IMG/VR virus record: IMGVR_UViG_3300031825_000054
Location: 1-33,576 of that record
From: a virus
Strand: one strand, 5' to 3'
DNA length: 33,576 bases
Of this stretch, positions 29,418-33,576 are shown in pieces. Made by a program: the position numbers and the translations under genes. Every line of letters starts with the position of its first letter. The first letter of the stretch is position 1. Below the pieces are notes generated by a model. The model made no database searches and was not told where the DNA came from. It saw only the letters and a list, made by a program, of their open reading frames with translations.

Positions 29418-29771
29418 ATGAACCACCCGAACCACGACGAGCACCTGATCCGCGGCCACGACCCCACGGCCGGCCCCGCCGCGCCGGCCACCGGCACCAT
29501 CCGCCTGACCGAGCAGCGGGACCTGGAACGCCGCCCGCCCGTCTGCGACCGGCACCCGTCCGCGATCGCGCTGGTGATGGTCGAGTCCAGCTACTACGCC
29601 GGCCGGCCGTACGCGACCGTCGAGTCGGGGCCGAAGGGCCGGCTGGCCTTCTGCGGGCACTGCTACGAGACCCACGGCCTGGTCCTCGACCTGCGGGGCT
29701 GGTCGGTCATCGCCGACACCCGGCCCCGGCTGTACGCCGAGGAAGACGCCCGCCGGCGGGGTGTCCGGTGA
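29418..29771 (+). CDS. DUF7455-like zinc-binding protein
   Basis: 117 residues from ATG 29418, with GGGAGG 11 bases upstream. The conserved part is PPVCDRHPSAIALVMVE, then an extra-loop region, then GRLAFCGHCYETHGLVL, a CxxH...CGHCxxxH arrangement able to hold one zinc ion. This resembles the DUF7455 family, common in actinobacteria and their phages, with unknown function. Residues 1-35 are polar. The stop overlaps the next GTG. Assigned by motif only. Confidence 0.65.
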   Translation: MNHPNHDEHLIRGHDPTAGPAAPATGTIRLTEQRDLERRPPVCDRHPSAIALVMVESSYYAGRPYATVESGPKGRLAFCGHCYETHGLVLDLRGWSVIADTRPRLYAEEDARRRGVR

Positions 29772-30130
29772 AGGCCAGCCGCCGGCCCCGCCCGACGCGG
29801 CCGTTCACGGTGCCGCGCCCGGCGGGCCGGCCCGCCCCGGCCCGCCGGCCGGCCGGCTACCGCCGGGCGGTGGTGGCGATCGCCGCGGTGGCGTTCGGCC
29901 CCGTGTCGATGCTGTGGCTGATCGCGCACGGCCGACTCGCGCAGGCCGGGATCCTCACGCTGCTGCTGCTCGGGTACGCCGCCGCGGAGGTGGTGGCGTT
30001 CGCCCGACGGCACCCGCCGGCGTACCTCGATCACGGCGACCTCGACCGGGCCGCCGGCGCCCGGCTCGCCGGTCACACCCCGCAGACCGTGGACTGGGAG
30101 ACGCAGTGGTGGGAGGCGGGCCGGCCATGA
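29768..30130 (+). CDS. Two-helix membrane protein with basic Pro-rich N-terminus
   Basis: 120 residues from GTG 29768, overlapping the previous stop. Residues 1-33 are Arg/Pro-rich (SRRPRPTRPFTVPRPAGRPA), then two hydrophobic helices (VVAIAAVAFGPVSMLWLIA, GILTLLLLGYAAAEVVAF) joined by a short charged turn. A cytoplasmic C-terminal tail follows (YLDHGDLDRAAGARLAG, then TVDWETQWWEAGRP). The basic start and two-helix core predict a membrane protein with both ends inside. It is in the early operon and not recognised; a takeover or exclusion function is possible. Confidence 0.65.
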   Translation: MKASRRPRPTRPFTVPRPAGRPAPARRPAGYRRAVVAIAAVAFGPVSMLWLIAHGRLAQAGILTLLLLGYAAAEVVAFARRHPPAYLDHGDLDRAAGARLAGHTPQTVDWETQWWEAGRP

Positions 30131-30411
30131 CCGCCACACCCGCGTTCAAGACGGTGCCGTGCGCGTCGTGCCGCCGGCCGGTGATCTGGACGGTGACCGA
30201 CAAGGGCAAGCGGATGCCCGTTGACGCGCGGCCCTCTCCGGACGGGTCGATCGTGCTGACCGTCGACAAGGCCGAGGTGCGGTCCCGGGTCGTCGAGGTC
30301 AAGTTCCGGTTCGGCCGCACCGACCTGCACACCTCGCACTTCGCGCGCTGCCCCGCCGCCGACACACACCGCCGGCCGCGCGGCTGGGCGCCGGGAGGTG
30401 GCCCGCGATGA
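30127..30411 (+). CDS. Zinc-ribbon-like hypothetical protein
   Basis: 94 residues from ATG 30127, overlapping the previous stop. A CxxC pair starts the fold (FKTVPCASCRRPVIWTVT), a conserved DKGKRMPVDARPSPDGSIVL follows, and a closing HTSHFARCP provides the remaining ligands, making a zinc-ribbon-like domain. Similar small proteins occur in many actinophages; the function is unknown. The stop overlaps the ATG of the next mini-gene. Confidence 0.7.
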   Translation: MTATPAFKTVPCASCRRPVIWTVTDKGKRMPVDARPSPDGSIVLTVDKAEVRSRVVEVKFRFGRTDLHTSHFARCPAADTHRRPRGWAPGGGPR

Positions 30412-30566
30412 CGATCACCTTCCCGGCCACCGTGGTGCCTGCCACCGGCTGCCCGCACTACATCCCCGCCAGCAGCGGGGCCACCACGTGCTCGCGGTGC
30501 GCCCGGCACCCGGTGGTGCCGTCGTCATCTGGCGCGGCCCGGCAAGGCGGCCGGAGATGGCGATGA
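30408..30566 (+). CDS. 52-residue zinc-knuckle-like protein
   Basis: Short gene from ATG 30408, with GGGAGG about nine bases upstream. The peptide includes TGCPHYIPASSGATTCSRCA, giving C15, H17, C28 and C31 as possible zinc ligands, then a basic tail (ARQGGRRWR). Overlaps at both ends (ATGA on each side) tie it to its neighbours. Too short for family assignment; nucleic-acid binding is possible. Confidence 0.6.
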   Translation: MTITFPATVVPATGCPHYIPASSGATTCSRCARHPVVPSSSGAARQGGRRWR

Positions 30567-31216
30567 ACAGCGCGACGGCCGTCTCCACGGTGCTGCGGAT
30601 CCCCCTCGACCTCATCGAACCCGGCCCCAACGCCCGGGGCCCGGTCGGCGACGTCGACGAGCTCGCCGCATCGCTGCGCGCGGTCGGCCAGGAGCTGCCG
30701 GTCATCGTCGAGCAACTGCCCGAGGGCCGGTTCCGGCTCATCGACGGCCACCGCCGGCACGCGGCTGCCAACCAAGCCGGCGTGCGGCACCTCGACGCGG
30801 TGGTCCGCCGCCCGCCCGGCGACGCCGAACGGATCCTCCGGCAGTTGGCGATCAGCACCCACACCAAGGCATTCGACCCGATGGCTGAGGCCGCTGCGCT
30901 GCACCGGCTGATGTTCCACGAGCGGATGACGCGGGAGGAGATCGCCCGCCTGGTCGGCCGGTCCCCGGGCTGGGTGCGGGACCGGATCGCGCTGGTGCAC
31001 CTGACGCCGACGGAGCAGTCCGAGGTGCGGACCGGCCGGCTGTCGGTGGCGGAGGCGACGCTGCGGCTGAAGGGCCGGCGGGAAGCACGGGATGGAGTCG
31101 AGGGGCGCCCGGCCGCCGCGCCGGCGTCGGCGAAGCGTGACCCCGGCCCGGCCCCGGCCGCCCAGCCGTCGGTGCGGCACTGCGCGACGTGCACCTGCGG
31201 GGGTGGCGGTCGATGA
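30563..31216 (+). CDS. ParB-like nuclease/CTPase-domain protein
   Basis: 217 residues from ATG 30563, chosen because GGAG lies six bases upstream and the ATGA overlap is retained; ATG 30557 is alternative. The domain has the ParB order: IPLDLIEPGPNARGPVGDVDELAASL, shown here as a region, QELPVIVEQLPEGRFRLIDGHRRHAAANQAG including the GHRRHAAA box, then an HTH (MTREEIARLVGRSPGWVRDR). A Cys-rich tail ends in HCATCTCGGGG. Phage ParB-like proteins can act in partition, replication or defence. There is no ParA beside it, so partition is not certain. Confidence 0.85.
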   Translation: MNSATAVSTVLRIPLDLIEPGPNARGPVGDVDELAASLRAVGQELPVIVEQLPEGRFRLIDGHRRHAAANQAGVRHLDAVVRRPPGDAERILRQLAISTHTKAFDPMAEAAALHRLMFHERMTREEIARLVGRSPGWVRDRIALVHLTPTEQSEVRTGRLSVAEATLRLKGRREARDGVEGRPAAAPASAKRDPGPAPAAQPSVRHCATCTCGGGGR

Positions 31217-31578
31217 GGCCGATCGAGGTGGCGTTCCGGCAGAACGCGATCAGCGCCCGCCAGCAGATGGGCCTGTCGCAGCGGCAGGTTGCCAAGCGCA
31301 TGGAAGCGCACGGGCACGGCTGGCACCAGACGACCCTGAGCCGCATCGAGAAGGGGGAACGCGGGGTCAGCCTCGGCGAGGCCGCCGACCTGGCCGACGT
31401 GTTCGGCGTACGACTCGCCGACCTCATCGGTGACTGCCCCGTCGACGTTCCGCCCGCAGTTCAGGATGCGCGGCTTCAGGGGTTCCGGGAGTGCGCCGAC
31501 CGGGTGCATCGGGCGCTGGAATTCGGCGAGCAAGAACTGCGGGCCCTCAGCCATGCGGGCGGTGGCGGCCGTGGCTGA
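31213..31578 (+). CDS. XRE-family transcriptional regulator
   Basis: 121 residues from ATG 31213, overlapping the ParB-like stop. The XRE helix-turn-helix is at residues 10-70: ISARQQMGLSQRQVAKRMEA, TTLSRIEKGERGVSLGEAAD and LADVFGVRLADLI. An extra loop (HGHGWHQ) separates the two HTH helices. The C-terminal helix RVHRALEFGEQELRAL could dimerise. It differs from the immunity repressor and Cro-like protein and may control later early genes. The next gene begins inside its end. Confidence 0.8.
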   Translation: MRPIEVAFRQNAISARQQMGLSQRQVAKRMEAHGHGWHQTTLSRIEKGERGVSLGEAADLADVFGVRLADLIGDCPVDVPPAVQDARLQGFRECADRVHRALEFGEQELRALSHAGGGGRG

Positions 31579-32125
31579 TGTGCAGATCACCGCCCAGGTC
31601 ATCGCCGAGTCCACCGCGCTGCCCGACGTGCTGCTGACCGCCCTCGACGCCGCGGTGCCGCTGTGGATGCTGGAGCTGGCCCGCCTCGACATCGAGGAGC
31701 GCGACCACACCCGGCAGGTGTGGGCCCAGCAGGGCGCGACCGTCGTCGGGTCGCGCGGCGACCAGCTGATGTGGGCCACCAAGCGGCGCCGCCCGTCGAC
31801 GGGCACGTGCGTGCACTGCGGGCAGCCGATCCACCCGGACGACCGGTACGCGTCGACGTGGCTGCACGACGGCGACGGCCGCGGGGCACGCTGCGACCCG
31901 GACGCCTTGGCTGCGTGGCGGCGCAGGACGGTTGCCCCGCACGGCAGCATGGCCCGGCCGGCCGATGACGGCGGGGGCACCGCTGACACGTTCAACCACT
32001 TGGCCCGCGGCTTGGCCGCCCTCGCGTACCAGCCGGGCGGGGTGACCGCGTTCGGCCGGCACTGGTGCACCGACCACGAGGCCTGCGAGGCCGCCGCGGT
32101 GGAGGCGGGGGTGCGCCGTGGCTGA
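31571..32125 (+). CDS. Hypothetical protein with central Cys pair
   Basis: 184 residues from GTG 31571; ATG 31553 in the same frame would add six residues. Residues 1-65 are helical (VLLTALDAAVPLWMLELARLD). A CVHCGQPIHPDD segment near residue 78 and CTDHEACE near the end may bind one zinc. The conserved GTADTFNHLARGLAALAYQPGGVTAFG lies between them. Similar proteins occur in early regions of actinophages. Function unknown. Confidence 0.65.
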   Translation: MADVQITAQVIAESTALPDVLLTALDAAVPLWMLELARLDIEERDHTRQVWAQQGATVVGSRGDQLMWATKRRRPSTGTCVHCGQPIHPDDRYASTWLHDGDGRGARCDPDALAAWRRRTVAPHGSMARPADDGGGTADTFNHLARGLAALAYQPGGVTAFGRHWCTDHEACEAAAVEAGVRRG

Positions 32126-32444
32126 CACCCTGCCCGCCCACCTGCAGGCGGCCCTCGACCAGTGGGCGGCGAACGGCCGCGAGGCGACGCGCAACGTCGT
32201 CGCGAAGGCCCGCAAGCAGCTGGCCGGCGGCGACGACCCGACGGTGGTGGCCTTCGACATGGCGTCGGCCTGGAAGGACTTCGGCGACCAGAACCGGCTG
32301 GCCATGTGCGCCGCGTTCGCGGTGATCGCCCTCGCCCAGCAGTCCGGATACGAGACCGGGGGTGATGGCGATGCAACTGGCCTTCGCCCTCGGCGCGCCA
32401 GCAACGACGAACCGACCGACCCGGAAGGGAACGGCAATGAGTGA
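32118..32444 (+). CDS. Hypothetical helical protein
   Basis: 108 residues from GTG 32118, overlapping the previous gene by eight bases. The N-terminal 75 residues are helical (LQAALDQWAANGREATRNV, VVAFDMASAWKDFGDQNR, AMCAAFAVIALAQQSG), including a hydrophobic helix that could be membrane-associated or a buried core. The C-terminal tail is polar and rich in Asp, Glu, Gly and Asn. Not recognised. Its stop lies within the start of the next gene. Confidence 0.65.
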   Translation: MADTLPAHLQAALDQWAANGREATRNVVAKARKQLAGGDDPTVVAFDMASAWKDFGDQNRLAMCAAFAVIALAQQSGYETGGDGDATGLRPRRASNDEPTDPEGNGNE

Positions 32445-32802
32445 CACCCTGACCGTGCTGCCGCCGAACACACCGGTGGCGGACATCCTCGACGCCGCCG
32501 CCGACGCCATGGCGCTGCGGGGCAAGTGCGTCGGCGACTACACCGACGACCAGGGCCAGGTGTGCGCGCTGGGCGCGCTGCGTCTGGTCCTCACCGGACG
32601 CGCCGACCCGGAGCCGGTCGCCGCCGAGGACCGTGACCGCCAGGTCGCGTACCTCGACGCCACCAGGACCCTCCGCCAGTACCTGGAAGCCGTCGACGTT
32701 GACGCGCCCGCGGTCTACGAGTGGAGCGACGACCACCCGCAGGCCGAGGTGGTGGCCGGCATGCGGGCCGCCGCGGAGCGGGCGCGGACGGTCCAGCAGT
32801 GA
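32437..32802 (+). CDS. DUF6197-like hypothetical protein
   Basis: 121 residues from ATG 32437, with GGAAGGGA seven bases upstream; an in-frame start at 32362 lacks this support. The pattern PVADILDAAADAMALRGKCVGDYTDDQGQVCALGALRLVLTG is typical of the DUF6197 family (helix, G-x-C, a GQVCALGAL core), and the C-terminal VYEWSDDHPQAEVVAGMRAAAER matches its closing W-x-D/N...EV helix. DUF6197 proteins are widespread in actinobacteria and phages, with unknown function. Confidence 0.75.
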   Translation: MSDTLTVLPPNTPVADILDAAADAMALRGKCVGDYTDDQGQVCALGALRLVLTGRADPEPVAAEDRDRQVAYLDATRTLRQYLEAVDVDAPAVYEWSDDHPQAEVVAGMRAAAERARTVQQ

Positions 32803-33317
32803 TCCGGGACTACGCCGCCGAGATGCGCGCAGCCATCGACGCCGAGACCGGCGACGGCCCGTACGTCGCCCGGGTCGCCGCCGGCCGGCTGGTGAAGCAC
32901 CTCCGCGACACCGACCCGGAGCTGCTGCGCGGCTGGCTGGATCTGATGGCCGAGCAGTTCGTGTGGCAGGCGATCAACGATCGGGACCGGTCGATGCGTG
33001 GCCACGCCCGGCAGTCGGCGAAGCCGCGCGCGTTCGCCGACGACGCGAGGGCCGCTGAGGCGGGCGACGGCTCGCGTCTGGTGCGGTGGCTGTCGGTGCC
33101 GTTCACGGTCGCGGACGGGTCGCGGGTGCGGCTCGGGGAGATGCGCCGCGCGGATCTGCTGTTCGCCGGCGACGCCTATGAGGCGCGGGAGCGGGAGAAC
33201 CGGCTGACGGCGGCGTTCCTGCGGGCGGTCGCCCGGAAGGTCGGCGACGACCGGGTCCGCGATCACTACACCGACGACCAGCTGTCCGCGATGTGGCAAT
33301 CGCTGGCGGAGCGCTGA
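32799..33317 (+). CDS. Hypothetical early protein, probable conserved actinophage family
   Basis: 172 residues from GTG 32799, overlapping the previous stop. The N-terminal half is helical (YAAEMRAAIDAETGDGPYV, LRGWLDLMAEQFVWQAIND). The C-terminal half includes RLVRWLSVPFTVADGSRVRLGEMRRADLLFAGDAYEARERENRL, shown here as a region, and AAFLRAVARKVGDDRVRDHYT, a pattern seen in many actinophage hypothetical proteins. Function unknown. It is the last clear gene. Confidence 0.7.
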   Translation: MIRDYAAEMRAAIDAETGDGPYVARVAAGRLVKHLRDTDPELLRGWLDLMAEQFVWQAINDRDRSMRGHARQSAKPRAFADDARAAEAGDGSRLVRWLSVPFTVADGSRVRLGEMRRADLLFAGDAYEARERENRLTAAFLRAVARKVGDDRVRDHYTDDQLSAMWQSLAER

Positions 33318-33576
33318 CATGCCTACACCGACCACCCATCCCAGCGCGCGCCTTCCCGGCCCTGCCCTCGCCTTCCCGACTGCCCAAGCCTGGCCCTCTG
33401 CGCCCGCGATCCGATCCGACTACCCGACCCCGTCCAGCCCAGCACGATGCCGACCCCGCCCGACTCGACTGACCCACCCCGGCCCACCGCTGCGCCCTGC
33501 CTCTCCTCTCCCGGCCCAGCCCACACCGACTACCCAACGCAGTTCACGTCCGCCCATCCCCTGCCGACAGCCCAGC
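33318..33576 (+). other. C-rich, strand-skewed terminal segment with degenerate repeats
   Basis: 259 bases with many C and T and few G on the plus strand. CCGACTRCCC occurs at 33376, 33416 and 33526. A frame from ATG 33319 is open to the window end and would encode a Pro-rich, low-complexity protein, but codon usage is C-biased at all positions and the call is not supported. Confidence 0.5.

Noticed and set aside
30415-32736. 773-codon minus-strand frame opposite the early genes
   Set aside because: Spans six well-supported plus-strand genes with recognisable domains; composition is shadow-like.
1-33576. tRNA genes, CRISPR arrays, IS elements, reverse transcriptase or toxin-antitoxin pairs
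   Set aside because: Looked for by cloverleaf-like arms, repeat-spacer periodicity, transposase and RT motifs; none was seen by eye. A computational scan would be needed for weak tRNA remnants at att sites.

Overview
The window is about 33.6 kb of GC-rich DNA with strong G/C preference at third codon positions, tightly overlapping genes (ATGA, GTGA and TGATG junctions) and frequent GTG starts. This fits a temperate siphovirus or prophage of a GC-rich actinobacterium. Micromonosporaceae-like composition is an impression only; no host gene, tRNA or IS element was seen, so host and prophage boundaries are not fixed here.

Layout. (1) 93-20956, plus strand: a late operon in classical HK97 order. 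It holds terminase small and large subunits, portal, a fused ClpP-type/S78-type maturation protease, major capsid protein, two small proteins of unknown role, head-tail connector, tail terminator-like protein, HK97 gp10-like protein, tail tube, tail assembly chaperone with a candidate -1 frameshift, a short tape measure, four minor tail proteins including a propeller-like adhesin, a GH25 endolysin with an apparent internal start, three membrane proteins of the lysis module and a Cys-rich protein. (2) 21035-22624, minus strand: a probable lysogenic-conversion block with a one-helix membrane protein, a 42-aa membrane peptide coupled to it, a small Rossmann-like protein and a Cys/His-rich protein. 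(3) 22625-23535: a divergent regulatory region with inverted repeats, a small HTH protein and a second small Rossmann-like protein, closed by a perfect hairpin terminator. (4) 23589-25548, minus strand: immunity repressor, a hypothetical protein, tyrosine integrase and a small lipoprotein in one transcriptional direction. (5) 25650-33317, plus strand: early genes. They start with a Cro-like regulator divergent from the repressor, then a Lys/Pro-rich mini-protein, a DUF932 protein, a large modular HTH protein flanked by nested hairpins, and a run of small zinc-binding, ParB-like and XRE proteins. The last 259 bases are cytosine-rich and strand-skewed.

How it works together. Region 5 and the repressor/Cro switch would decide lysis versus lysogeny. 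The repressor and Cro-like genes have mirror-image, apparently leaderless promoters whose -35/-10 spacers contain TTAC/GTAA inverted repeats. Region 4 would establish and maintain lysogeny, region 2 may alter the lysogen's envelope, and region 1 builds the particle and lyses the cell. The most notable items are two SD-presenting hairpins with co-varying stems, the fused double-protease polypeptide, the endolysin internal start, the frameshift candidate and the paired palindromes at the 3-prime end of the repressor gene.
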